Source: Argentina anserina (taxonomy: Eukaryota > Streptophyta > Magnoliopsida > Rosales > Rosaceae). Taken from it: a stretch of 64,000 bases of DNA. A program made the translations under genes and the position numbers. This document shows, one piece after another, positions 38,057-50,500 of the stretch (positions are counted from its first letter, which is position 1; every line of letters begins with the position of its first letter). Under the pieces are notes generated by a model. That model did not search any database. It saw nothing but the letters and a program-made list of their open reading frames with translations, and was not told the DNA's origin. The stretch is from positions 23,932,001 to 23,996,000 of the forward strand of contig NC_065877.1 in assembly GCF_933775445.1 (NCBI RefSeq). The letters are read 5' to 3'.

Positions 38057-39001
38057 ATGCCATCTCGACCGGAATTTGGCCTTCTTGATCTAGAAGAAAA
38101 GGAATATCACCGCTGGGTTTCCGACATGGAGCTCGCTTTCGAGAGCCGAGGGATCGAAGGCATGTTTGCCGACCCTCCTGCTGCTTTCCCACCCATGGCT
38201 AAGACTCAAACTCTCATCTTCATGAGACGTCACATCCATACAACTCTCAAGAGGCAATACTTGAACGTAAAAGATCCTAAAGAATTATGGGACAAACAAC
38301 GTTTGTGGTACAACAACGTTCATGATAAGCTTTTCCCTAAATTGATCGTTAGATGGGATAACATCCGTCTATTGGACTATAAGAGAGTGGATGATTTCAA
38401 TCAGGATATGCTATGCTTGCAATCCGATCTTGGAACCGTTGGTGTCATCAAGACCGACCTAGATCTTCTCAATAAGACATTGGACACGTTTCCAATCAAC
38501 TATGAGGTTCAAGCTCATACGTATCGTACTCATGTAGAGGAAGGGAAGATCCGGTCTTTCGCCGACTTAATGGCGCTCTTGGCTAATAAGGAGAGACATT
38601 CTGAGATCCTCCTCAACAACAATAATAAACATGTTGGCACTAAAAAGATTTCTACACCACAGTCTAACTATAGGAAAGCTCATAAGCAAAAGAATCAATA
38701 AATGAACGCTTCATATCAGCACCAAAACAACAACTCTTGTGGTGGGAGGCAACAAGGCCGGTCTCGGCCTAGGTCCAATACTTGGACCCGTGATGGTGAC
38801 GGCGCCGCACCCTCCGGGGGAGGCCGTCCCCATCCCAAATCTCAAGGAGGCCGTGCGCCTCCTCATGCATCCACTTCCAGTAATAGCAAGTCTCCATGCT
38901 TCAAATGTGGCTCTTTCAAGCACTTTAATCGCGATTGTCGCGCTAGAAAAGAGATGATCAAGGCATACTCCGCCTACAAGAAGTTTCTACAACCCGATTA
39001 G
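38057..39001 (+). pseudogene. Copia gag (copy A), interrupted by one stop
   Basis: The frame begins at 38057 (MPSRPEFGLLDLEE) and runs to TAG at 38999-39001, with a single in-frame TAA at 38699-38701. The capsid-like part contains LWDKQRLWYNN and FINYEVQ-type sequence. The C-terminal part is Gly/Arg-rich and holds one CCHC knuckle, CFKCGSFKHFNRDC. Restoring function would need readthrough, so it is called broken. Confidence 0.8.
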
Positions 39002-39917
39002 TCGTTTTAGCTTCTTTAGCTTTATGATTCAAGTATTGTTATGGCCGACCGCCATTGTTATTTTCATTGACTTTGTAATAGTCTTTTGATTTTGGAATTA
39101 GAAGTTCATGTGTGATGTATTAAAGATTGGCATTCAATAAAATTTCTCATTTTCTTGCTTACAAGACGATCTCCTCGAGAATTTTATTTACCTTACACTT
39201 AGCACGATGATCAACGTGTGCAACTCACGTGGTTTTTAAATTGGACGTTTTTGGGTTACATGAGACCCCAATAGCACTACATTGTGAATTTGGAACTTCA
39301 AATTTGGAAAACTGACCTCGGAACGTAAAAAAAGGCGTAGTTTTGCCCTTGGCCATACTTGGTTACTGTTCCGGCGTTTCCATAACTTTTCCGGCATATT
39401 CGCCGCCTTCCGGCCATTTCCGACGTTTCCAGCACCGCCATCCGGTTCCTGCCGACGTCCCATGTCGGACCTTCATACCGGCCAACTCCGGCCGGTTTTC
39501 CGGTGAGTTTTCCGATGATTTTTTCGTCGTTTCTCGTCATTTTTCCGGCATATTTGCAGCAGTCCTTGCTGCCACGTTTTCCTAGTCCAGATTTCACCCG
39601 GTTTTGAGTTCTTTTGACATGGTTTTCCAATTCGTTTTTCTAGTGTTCCCCAAGTCTGTTATATGCACTCACTGACACTCTTTGTGTGTGTTTCCATACC
39701 ATTTTTGGATGGTTTCTACCACCCTAGTTTACTGTTTGGTATTTCACTGCTTCAATACCATGATTTCCAACTATTTAGTTGAAGAATGTAGTACTATTGC
39801 CATGTGATACATTCTATGGGATCGCACTTTGTTCTGATTCTCTTTCTTACAATATCCTACGTCGTATTGTATAGAATTGTTCCCGTGTCGCTGACTCTCT
39901 TAATTGTCATTTTGTAG

Positions 39918-40346
39918 ATGTCCCGCAGCGAAATCGAATGTCTAGCTGATTGCGGAACCACCCACACTGTCCTACGGCACAGGCAGTTGTTCACGGATCT
40001 AGTGTTTTCGACTTCTTCAATGACTACAATGATTGGCTCGAAATCCATCATTCAAGGAAGAGGCACCGCTTCTTTCATGTTGCCTAATAGTACGACTCTC
40101 AACGTCGTAGACACTATTTATGCGCCGAAGTCTCCCAGTACCTTGCTAAGTTTTAGTGACAATGATTTTCACCTCGATACTTATGTTGAAAATGGAGAGG
40201 AATATTTTTGTGTTACCTCTGAGAAAGCAGGCCAACGCTACATCTTAGAGAAGATGAAGAGTCTCGGGAATGGTTTGTATCTTACTTCCATTCGAATCTT
40301 TGAATCATATGCGGTTGAACGCAACTTTTGTGATTCAGACTCTTAG
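39918..40346 (+). pseudogene. Copia protease region (copy A)
   Basis: The frame starts MSRSEIECLADCGTTHT. The DCGTTHT stretch replaces the usual D-S-G-A-x-x-H of copia proteases, keeping the catalytic Asp. It continues into VDTIYAPKSPSTLLSF and ends in a stop at 40344-40346, where an integrase would normally follow. Confidence 0.65.
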
Positions 40347-40609
40347 GTATATATGTTGGCTATAATTCCCCAACGATTGTCCGCTACTTAGAACCAACCA
40401 CCGGAGATCTCTTTACTGTAAGATTTGCAGATTGTCACTTTGATAAGACATACTTCCCGTCGTTAGGGGGAGATGAGAATATTATCATTCCAAACGAACG
40501 TCAGGAATTGACGTGGTGTGTCCCCACTATGTCTCATTATGATCACTGCACTGCTCAAAGTGAGTTAGAAGTGCAACGCATTATCGACCTCTAGAAAGTC
40601 GCGGATTCG

Positions 40610-42777
40610 ATGTCCGATGGCTTTGTAGATATTGCTAAAGTGACGAGATCGAACATACTCGCTACAAATGTACCGGCACGGTTGGATGTCCCGAAATACG
40701 GGCGTGGAAGACAAGCTCCTAGACCTAGCAACGTTGGCACCGCCCCTGACAGTGGGACGGAGGCCGGCGGCGGCACCACCGTACGCCGTGGTGTTACCGG
40801 CGCCCCTTGTGGCGACGATGCCGAGATGGCCCGACATGGAGCAGCTTCGGCCTCGGCTCCTCAAAGGAAAAGGGGGAGACCGATAAATTCTAGGGATTCA
40901 AAACCTAGAAAGAAGCGAATGACTAAGGCACATCGCGTCATCAACGATGAATCACCATTGTATGAAGTTGTCTCTGATTACAGCTATGTCCATGAATCAA
41001 CTCAAGTGTTACCGTGGGACTCTATGAAACCTTGTTTGATGCCAGAGAACAACGAAATCTCAGTGAACTACATAAGTGAGCAGTCGGTCCAAAACCGAGC
41101 CACTACATGCATTGATGACGTTTTCGCTTATTCTGACGCACATGAGATCATATCTGAAGACGACGTTGAACCTCGCTTTGTAGTTGAATGCGAACGTAGA
41201 GCAGATTGGCCGAAGTGGAAGGATGCAATCCAGGCAGAACTTGACTCATTAGCGAAGAGAGAAGTCTTCAGAAAGGTTGAATTGACTCCAAGAGATGTTA
41301 AACCAGTTGGACATAAGTGGGTCTTCGTTCATAAGCGTAATGAGATGAACGAGATCGTGCGTTATAAGGCAAGACTCGTGGTGCAAGGATTCTCACAACG
41401 ACCTGGTATTGACTATAAAGAGACTTATTCTCCTGTTATGGACATCATTACCTTCTGCTACCTTATTAGTATGGTAGTGTCCGAAAGACTAAACATGCAG
41501 CTTATGGATGTGGTCACAGCTTATCTCTATGGGGATCTTGACGCATAGATATACATGAAAGCTCCAGAGGGACTACCTTTACCTCCATCAAGTGCCTCCA
41601 GACCACAAAGTGCTCATGCAGTCAGATTACGTCGTTCGTTGTACGGGTTGAAGCAATCCGGAAGAATGTGGTACAATCGGTTGCATCGATACTTGGTAAG
41701 AAGGGGTTATAAGAATGATGAACTATGCCCATGCGTGTTCATACGAAAGACAAATTCCAGATTCGTCATCGTTGCGGTCTACGTTGATGACATGAATATA
41801 ATTGGTACTCTTGATGAGATTGAAGAGACCGTGTCTTATTTGAAGTCGGAATTTGAGATGAAAGACCTAGGGAGGACGAAATTCTATCTTGGCCTTGAGC
41901 TTGTGCATAGGGCCGACGACATCTTAGTCCATCAGTCGAATTACACGCAGAAGATGCTTCGACGTTTCAATATGGATCTATGCAGTCGATTGTCTACTCC
42001 CATGGTCGTCCGAAGTCTAAATATCAAGAAGGATCCATTCCGTCCTAAAGAGGATGATGAAGAAGTTCTTGGTCCTGAAGTTCCATACCTTAGTGCAATT
42101 ACAGAGAGAACACCGCCACGGTATCTCCCCACACCATTACCGTCGCCGACCCCGACATTGCCGCCGTACGCCGCAACAACGTCGCCGGCTGCCATGGCAT
42201 GGAGACCGTGCACGGTGCCGAGAGCAGCAACCGGTCCCGTGAAGCTCATTCCCCTGATGCAAAGACTTCAAACAACTTGTTAGTTGGTTATGCCGACGTA
42301 GGGTACCTCTCTGACCCTCATAAGGCTCATTCTCAAACCGGTTATGTGTTTACCATTGGGAATACGGCGATATCTTGGAGATCCACGAAGCAAACTCGTG
42401 TTGCTACTTCTTCGAATCACGTAGAGATCATCGCTCTCCATGAAGCAGTTAAAGAATGTGTTTGGCTACGATCACTCGTTCGTCATAATCGTGACTCTTG
42501 TGGATTAGTCTCTACAACAAATCAACCTACGTGCATTTATGAAGATAATGCAGCTTACATAGAGCAGACAAAGTTAAGTTTCATCAAAGGAGACAACACC
42601 AAGCATATTTCGCCCAAGTTCTTCTACAACGTTCAACAACAGAAGTTCTTGAATGTTCAGATCAATCAAGTGAGTTCAGAATCTAATGTTGCGGATTTGT
42701 TCACCAAGTCTTTGCCTAAATCTAATTTTGTGAAACATGTGAAGAGCATTGGCATGCGTCGTTTATCGGAACTTTAG
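40610..42777 (+). pseudogene. Copia reverse transcriptase and RNase H (copy A), broken
   Basis: The frame at 40610-41548 has a GC-rich Ala/Gly/Arg linker, then the RT start DWPKWKDAIQAELDSL and YKARLVVQGFSQRPGIDYKE. After a stop, 41555-42283 continues with SLYGLKQSGRMWYNRL and the catalytic YVDDMNIIG. At about 42100-42250 an unrelated Pro/Thr/Ala-rich segment replaces the conserved end of RT. RNase H follows from about 42279 with LVGYADVGYLSD, SQTGYVF and EDNAAYIE, stopping at 42775-42777. Confidence 0.85.
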
Positions 42778-42962
42778 AGTTTGGTAGACTTCAGGGGGAG
42801 TCTACATCACATGTTAAGATCTTTAAGTAGTTGGTGCGTTGTGCTCTTTTTCCCTTCGATCAAGCTTTTGTTTTATCCAAGAGGTGTTTGTTTTGCTTGA
42901 CAAGGTTTTTACCGAGGCAACGTTGTGCGCCATGCAACCTAGGCATGCGACACAAGGGGGAG

Positions 42963-43146
42963 TGTTCCGGAAGAATTAATATTCTACCCTTGTGTGTGAC
43001 TTAGCCTAATTGGTTTCCTGTTAGGAGATAGATTAGCATCTCCGTAGTAGATTATGACTCCAAATCCTACATGATTGTGGTTTTGTAATGCCTATATATA
43101 TAGGAACCATATCATTTAATAATATACAATTTTTCATCCCGAAACA
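42963..43146 (+). repeat. 3' LTR of copia copy A
   Basis: It starts TGTTCCGGAAG after a purine tract and ends CCCGAAACA. It differs from the 5' LTR at many positions and in length, so the element is old or recombinant. Confidence 0.85.
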
Positions 43147-43708
43147 ACTTTTAATTTTTTATTTCTTCATTTTCTTTTCGTTGAATACAAATGATGTAAC
43201 AAAGAAGTTTGTAATTTTCTCGCTTGTGAATCATTTGAACCGATTAGCTACTATCAAGCAGTACTCTAGAAGGATGGCTGCTAAGAAAAAGACAACCAAG
43301 GTTGTGAGTTGTGAGTAAGGTTGAGCATCTGGATTCTGGCCCGATATCTTCATCCCCACAAGAGGCTATATATGGGCATGGGGGAGAATGGAATGAGAGT
43401 GGCAGAGACTCCGATGGTTGGTACTTCTTCTAAACAAGTGGTGATGTCTTTGTTCATGGAGAAGGAAGTAGGTTTAGGGACTCCTAATCTTGAGGACATG
43501 GAATAGGTTTTTTTTTAATCTAGCTAAGGGCAAGTTGAAGTGGATGTGGTTGGCTTTTATTTTATTTCTTATACATTGGTTTTGGCTTGTTATCTATAAC
43601 GCTATAAACAGTTTTGAAAAAGTAGGTGTATTGTGATCTTATGGACTAGTTTTGTCTAGACTATACAGTTAAAAAATAGTATTTTCTATCAGCCTTGAGT
43701 TATGTGTT
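43147..43708. other. Stretch between copia copy A and the solo LTR
   Basis: Weak coding texture at 43230-43510 (RMAAKKKTTKVVS and several short frames) is broken by stops and matches no family that I recognise. Confidence 0.35.
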
Positions 43709-44602
43709 TGTAGAACGAGAATCTGAAAACCAATAAGAGAATGCAGACACGTGTACAAATAAAAGTGTGATTTATTGAATATCAAGCGCGGGGTTACAAT
43801 CTTTGGGAACTCCTCTGATTCTATCTCTGTATATGACTTGGCTCAAGGGTGACATGCACTTGATCTTGAGAATTTGAGTTTGATTCGGATTTGGATTTGA
43901 CGAAAAACGAGCGATTTGGCCGCTTGATGATTCTTCGTGGATTTGATGATCTTCGTGGACTTGAGGTTTGATTTGGATTTGATGAAGAACGAGCGATTTG
44001 GCCGCTTGATGATTCTTCGTGGACTTGAGTTTGGATTTGGATTTGATGAAGAACGAGCGATTTGACCGCTTGATGATTCTTTGTGGATTTGAGAGACTTC
44101 AGAATTTGTCGAGAGTGATCTTGCTCAAGTGATTTTTTTTCCCTTCTTCTCCACCTAGAAAATCCTCATCTCTTCATGTTGAAGGGGTGTATTTATAGTG
44201 TCAAGGTTTCTATTTTGTAGAATATTTTAATGACACTAAAATAATAAATTCTTTAATTATATAATTAAATCAATATGTATTTTCCGATTAATTTAAAATT
44301 AGTTGTTCTCATAACTAAATTAAACAGAAAATAATTGATTTAGTTATGACCGTTAAGAAATTTATTAATTCAATCAAATGTCCGATTACCATTTCGAATC
44401 GTCAATGACATTCAATTTTCTGCTGCAATTCGGAATCACGTAGCTTCGATTACGATCATCCGTTTATGTGCTGACACGAGTTTTATTCGGATCCGCACCA
44501 ACGTTGTTAACTTTTGGGCCACGTGTGCAATTTTTCCGGGCTCTTGGTCGATTTAATTATTTAATGAAGATGGTTTACTTTATTAAATTTCATGTGTCTA
44601 CA
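43709..44602 (-). mobile_element. Solo LTR with intact target duplication
   Basis: The 894-bp unit begins TGTAGAACG and ends GTGTCTACA, giving TGTAGA/TCTACA inverted ends. It is flanked by the perfect 5-bp duplication GTGTT (43704-43708 and 44603-44607). No internal retrotransposon sequence is present, so it is an LTR left after LTR-LTR recombination. TGTAGACAC at the minus-strand start is a common plant Gypsy-type LTR beginning, hence the strand. About 43895-44085 holds three tandem copies of a roughly 65-80-bp unit with GAACGAGCGATTTGGCCGC. Confidence 0.85.
43895..44085. repeat. Minisatellite of three units inside the solo LTR
   Basis: The words ACGAGCGATTTGGCCGCTTG and GATGATTCTTCGTGGA recur three times, with small changes (GGCC/GACC, TTCG/TTTG) and different spacers. 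Confidence 0.8.
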
Positions 44603-44607
44603 GTGTT

Positions 44608-47083
44608 ATCTTTGATTTTGTTTAATGAATAATATTTCCTGACATTTCAATCAAAAAAAAGTTGGTAATTTTCTTAAAATAATCATTTATGTCATCTCTA
44701 CGCTTGTGTTTGAAAGCAAACCTATAGTGAAAAGTCTTTTGTAGGGCATCATACACATATGACACCTGGTATCAAGGATCCTGTAAAATATTATATAATT
44801 AAGGTCATATAAAATTAAATTGAACATGCATACCATATAAAATAAATCTTCAACCCTCGTCAAAATGTATTGAGAACAGGTTGGGGATTCAAAACTCACG
44901 CATCAAGTTTAATGCAGCAAGAAGTGCATGACCCTGGAAAAAAAAAGTGGTAGTACGATGCGCAAACATGGGTTGTTCAACAGAGTTGGGGAACAAGATA
45001 GAAACGGAATTGGAGGCCCAGATGCGGCCGGAGGAAGGAGCATAGTGTTCGGAGTGGAAAAGCTAAGAAACAAGAGGGTAGCGAATGAGCCCTAGATCTG
45101 TTACAGTGTTTGGAAGAGGAAGCATACATGGGTGAAGATTAAGGCAAAGAACAACAACTTGTACGGGTCAGCTCAAATCTTCTAAAAAAGTTATAGGGTT
45201 TTTAAGGCTCTTAAAAGAGAGTACTAGTAGTGAGTAATGTACAAGTATTAACTCTCAAGCAAATTGTAACACGATATCAGAATATATCATCATATCCAAT
45301 GCGTACGCATATAAAATATTTATTCAAATGCTCATGCATCTGTTTCCAATGTGTAACAACTCCCACTAGAGTGCAATAGATCTTTCCTTTGAAGTTACCG
45401 TGAATCTCATGTAGATCTGTTAATGCTTTCCTTCGTCGAGCACAAATTCACTGACGAGTTTCTCCCTACTCCGTCCACCAATGGGCGCGCCGGGCAACGG
45501 ATCATGATCCCAGTACCACTGGCATCAAAGCTCAGTGGTTTAGAACTTGTTCCATATCTCAAATCAAGTGTATCAAAGCAGGCCGAAAACAAAATATAGT
45601 CTTAGGGTTATATAAAAAATATAGGTTCTGCAAAAATATTTAAAAGCATAATGGTTCCACATAACAGCAAGTACATCAATCCTCGTATGTCAACATATCC
45701 TACTGCTAGGATTCATCAAGCTACTTTGCATCTTCAAGCCCCCTTATTATTTTAAGAATCTCAATCCTCTCAAGACCCAGGACCTTGTCCAAGGTAAATT
45801 TCATCTGCTTCTCACAAAGCTGAGTCATTGAAGCCACCTTTTGTAGCCACCAGCATGTTGAAAGCGCATGGTCCATACTGATGCCGCTTATTTGCGCGAA
45901 ACATCATTCCAACGCCTTCAAGACAATGGTTTTAGGTCCAGACATAAGTCTCCACACATCTTGGGAGGAGAAGAAGATTTGGAAGCAGACTCCTTGGGAG
46001 GAGAGGAAGATTTGGAAGCAGAATCCATGGTATGAGAAGAAGAGGCAAATGAGGCTTGTATTGTTGGAAGTTTATATATGTAGTTTTTTTTATTAATGAA
46101 ATTTTTCATTTAATAAAACTGCAACTACAAAACAATTACAACACCCAATAAGGGATTACAACTACCAAAGATAACCTCTAAATTCAAACAACTAATGATC
46201 TCACTCCGAAGAGGAGAGACTGACATGTCAATATATATATAGTTATGCTTACAATTTGTTTTACGGAATTAAAAAAAAACTAAAAAATACTGACCCCAAC
46301 CAATCGTATTAAGGGTAAAGTTAAAACACGGTTGTGTCAATGGATTCCAGTCATCCAAACTAAACTCTCTCTTTTTTTTTCGCGTTTTCTTTTTTAATTT
46401 GTGTTTCAAACAATTATTGGAAAAGTCTTCCCTTTTCAGTCTTTCTCTTGAAATGCCAAGGGAACGGTACTATGCTGGCATTAGTCACGCAAGATTAATA
46501 CTTGTGTTTTCCTTGACTTCATTATCTTTTTTTTCTTCAGCATAATCAAAGTTTAAAGTTTAGAATTTGATGAAAAAAAAAACTCTAAACTTAGGAAGCT
46601 ACGATTCATAAGTTTTGTTTTAAGCTTTTGAATCAAGTCCTCGCGTAGAGATTACATGGGCAACACCTCTTAAGGGAGGTTGCATTGGCCTATATATGAG
46701 CCTTGACTAATGTTGCATTCGGATCAGCAGAGGGGACACACCCCACTGATCGCTAGCCCTTGGAGAATGCACTGCACATGATAGTGGTGTTTGTAGGGCA
46801 CAAGAAGGGAGTAAAACAAAAATAGAATCATAAGCTAAAACATTGAGCATTTTAGACCAAGAAAATCCATGTATTTCACTAATCTCATTGTGAATTCCAA
46901 TGAGTTAAGTTGTTTGTAATGAGTTTGTATAAAATCAACATGTATCCTGACTATCCTCCTCCTTCATACTTTGATGTGGTCGCCAATATAATCAAGTGTA
47001 AATTTTAGCCAACATAAATGAAATAACATACCAAATCAAAACAAAGCAACATTGATCAAAGGCTGTAGCATCGTGCGTCCTCT
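44608..47083. other. Gene-poor stretch between the solo LTR and the LINE relic
   Basis: Apart from the relic at 45725-46040 nothing is assignable. The short minus-strand frame at 45407-45592 shows no motif. Confidence 0.4.
45725..46040 (-). pseudogene. Unrecognised gene relic
   Basis: Read on the minus strand, a start (MDSASKSSSPPKE) is followed by a duplicated 30-bp unit encoding SASKSSSPPK twice. In a shifted frame VWRLMSGPKTIVLKALE meets a TGA, followed by QISGISMDHALS, MTQLCEKQMKFTLDKV and LERIEILKII before TAG. The texture is that of a real helical protein that has lost its frame. I do not recognise the family. Confidence 0.35.
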
Positions 47084-47239
47084 GCACTGATAAGTAGACT
47101 TCACTGTGAATTTCCCACCTCTTGCAAATTTCCACCAAAGGCAATCTTCCACAACTCTACGACTAAGAGGAATATTTAGAATCATGGCAGCATCATTTGG
47201 TAGAAACATGCTACTGACCTTTGATTCATCCCATCTTCC
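47084..47239 (-). pseudogene. LINE zf-RVT fragment
   Basis: On the minus strand, 52 open codons include WDESKVSSMFLP, ILNIPLSRR and GKFTVKSTYQC. This is the zinc-binding segment downstream of the reverse transcriptase in plant non-LTR retrotransposons and related genes. The sequence on both sides is degenerate. It lies about 320 bp downstream of the XRCC1 stop codon. Confidence 0.65.
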
Positions 47240-47560
47240 ATCCCCAAAATCAACTCATTAGCAGAAGATGTACTAGACAAAATGTGAGGTAGTAAAAGTG
47301 TTCACTGTCAATAACTCAATATGATTTAACAAACCCAACAGCCAGGTCTGCGTGTATTCATTCTCCTCCGTATTGAGAGAATTAAACAATGGCCAAGCTT
47401 CCAGACATTATTGGTTGTTAATAGATTCAATATCTAAAATATTTTTAATGGACATTCTCCCAAGAGCTATCCATGTCCACTACGATGGTGCTGAAAGAAA
47501 TATATTATGGTCAATCATCCAGACATGTACATGAGATAGAGATCACTCTTAATTACAGAT

Positions 47561-50500
47561 CTAGGAAGCTACAGTATTATATGCAACGTCTATTTCCTCT
47601 TCCGTCATCACAAGTGTTTCATCACTGTCATATCCTGCTGCATCACTGCATAAGGCTCCAGTTTCCCCTCTGTCCTGCTCTTGTCTTTCAGTCTTTCGTT
47701 TTTTCTTTCTTGAAGATTCATCATCCAAATTACGAAGTTCCACCTCATAAATTCGTTTACAATCCTTAGCCAGTCTGCAAAGATCTTCCGCTGGTATGGC
47801 GCCAGAGTTCTTTCCCGCGCTTTCAAGCTTTGCAAGCTCTTCAACTACACGAGGAATGAAATTCCATTGTTCAGTTATTTGCTGGATATCCTGCAAAGTA
47901 CAAACAAATTCATAAGGCTCGAGGAAATAGCAACCCAAAATTTCAAGTTGTCATTGTCAAACTTTCAACTTTCCACTGGAGAGCATAAACTCATTTAATC
48001 TTATTTAAAAGATTTGTTTTCCAACCATCTCAGATAACATATCACTGCCGAGGATTAGTTTGCAGTAACAAGTTTGCAAATAATTGAGCTCAGTTTGAAA
48101 CTAGGATGCTCACAAAGTCACAAATAAAAGATCTTACAAGGCTACAATAGAAGGATCAGTTTCAGGAGATGCGGAAGGACAGTGCCAGCTATTATGCTAA
48201 CTAAGCTTAAATGAGTTTCCACTGCAATTATAAATAGACGTGAAGCAAGTAGAGCCTATATGACACAACACTCAATATCTCATTTAGATTATAAAAACAA
48301 GCATAACATGTTAAAATTCAAAAATTCAAAAATTCAAAAAACGTTACACCAAAGTAAAATTCATATTTGGTACAAAGATATTTATGAATCATTGGTCACT
48401 CTTCTAAAATTATCCATGTCATAATCTTCTAAAACCCAACCTTCAAATGATGCTGCTGACTCTGCATCTATTTATTTTCTGTGACAGAACGTGAGTGGTA
48501 TAATGATGCTGCTGACTTCAAATGGTAAGAAAACTACTACATGTTTCTAACTGCAATCTAAGAACCCAACCTTCTAATTCAATGTTTTCTTCCCTACCAC
48601 ATAGTTTAAATTAAGGTCCTGTAGCTATCTATTTTAATGAGCTGAGGGGACACAAGTGTGCAACAACAAAGTTTAAAGCTATTGCAAAGGCCAAAGTGCC
48701 TTTCAGTAGCTATACCTGTTTTTGTTCCAGAGAAGCTATAGCATCTTGTAAACAAGTTAAAATCCCTTCAGCTGCTATTTGCTCTATCTCATCTGGATCT
48801 GGCTATAACAGGTAAAAGAGCAGAAAAAACAAAGATTGGACGTATTCAAAAATAAAATCAAGATACAAAGTACAAATAGAAAATATAAAATCCCGGACCT
48901 CTCAATCATGTACTATCAATGGGATGAGATGAAACAAAAACTCTAAAAGGTAAGACTGACATCATCAAAACGAGAACTCAAGCTACTACAAAAGAAAGTT
49001 TTGACCTCTAGAAGGCTGACTTTTGGCCAAACAAAACTATACATCAGTGCATGCAAATCACAGACATAAAGCAAAATAACAATAACCTTTTCTTCTTGAC
49101 TCTCCAGCCATGATATTGTCTTCTTCAAATCATTAACTGCCCACTTCTTCGCTTTGGATGGTGAAAAGTGCTCTCTAACAGAGTCAGCAGCTTTGACATG
49201 CTAATCATAATACAAGAAACAGAAAAGCATTGATAGGTGGAAATAACTGCATCAAACTTTAGTCAAAGGGTTTCTGCAATAATCTAAAGAAGCAAGAAAC
49301 ATTTTGATGTTATACCAATAAATTTATAGGACATCAAACAAGTCAAAAGATACCTTTGAAGTTGGAGAGGCAGTTTGTTTTGTAGGAGAATCCCCATCTT
49401 CCTTTTTAGATCTACTAGGCCGGGATAATGTTTGGTCTGCCAGCAGCGAATGAAAGTTTGGATTAGCCATCCATACATGCATACTAACAAAAACAACAAA
49501 ACCCTAACACCAAATACTGACGAACTTAAATATTCTTAATGGAAAATGAGAGAACAAAAAATTACTATGGTAACATATGCCAAGACAAAAGAATCAAACA
49601 AAGGAATTTTTTTTTGTTGGAAGTACTGTCACAGCTAATTCACATATGGTCTTACTCACCATCATAATGCCACCAAAGAAAGACAATTACTCACCTTGTA
49701 TGTTGTTCTGGGAAATACCGCTTTTACGCCAGGGCTTCCCAGCATGCATAAGGTAACTTTCTATAACAACAAGCTTCTTCTGTGTGTAACACTCTGATAT
49801 CCATTCCTAATGGACAAAGAATATACCATTATATAATTAAAATTTTCAATCAACATCCATAAGAAAAATGCTGAAGAATCAAACGCAGAGCATGATTGAA
49901 GAAATTAAAAAATGGGATAGGTCTGTTTGAGGAAATGAGTTTGAAACTCCGAATAGCCACCAGAAAATTTGGTTCTACTGTAGTGTAGGACATGATGTTT
50001 CTAGGCTAATCAACCCATATAACAGACATGAGAAAATAGCAAGTTTAGCAACACCATAAAAAATACGTATATGCACATATTAACGATAAGAGATGTGGTG
50101 TTGATGACGATATTCAAAACTCCTGAGTTTTTCTGTTGCGTGGAAACGCATACATAGAATAGAAGTCTTCTTGAGTTAAATTGTAATTATTCTTCTACGA
50201 AAGTTGGCTTTACGGTATGGTACAAAGCTATGTAGCATGGACACTGTGACATTGACACCGCACAACACGGCAAATCTAAAAAATCTAGATTCCGACACGG
50301 AAATTTATATATAATTTAATATATTTATTAATGCATAAAAGAAATATATAACATATGAAATAATGTAAATTAAATATTCAAGTTCATTCCATTGCATAAC
50401 AATTCAAAAAGAAAAAAGGGAAAACGATGGGACTAAACTAAAACTTGGGTTTTTTTTTTTTAAATGATGACGTGGCGTGTTGGAAAAATCAATATTATTG

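Larger units (their letters stand above)
37190..43146 (+). mobile_element. Ty1/copia element lacking the integrase core (copy A)
   Basis: LTRs lie at 37190-37370 and 42963-43146. Both begin TGTTCCGG and end CA, and they share TAATGCCTATATATATAGG. Between them lie gag, protease, the post-integrase linker, reverse transcriptase and RNase H in copia order. The integrase zinc finger and D,D,E core are missing: protease at 39918-40346 leads straight to a linker with VRYLEP-like and RIIDL sequence. Stops occur in gag (38699-38701), after protease, and in reverse transcriptase (41546-41548). A purine tract ACAAGGGGGAG precedes the 3' LTR. Flanking 5-mers AATTA and ACTTT do not match. The 5' LTR begins only 283 bp upstream of the NAA15 start codon. 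Confidence 0.9.

Noticed and set aside
37190..43146. Functional autonomous copia element
   Set aside because: In-frame stops in gag and reverse transcriptase, a missing integrase core and a replaced RT end rule this out.
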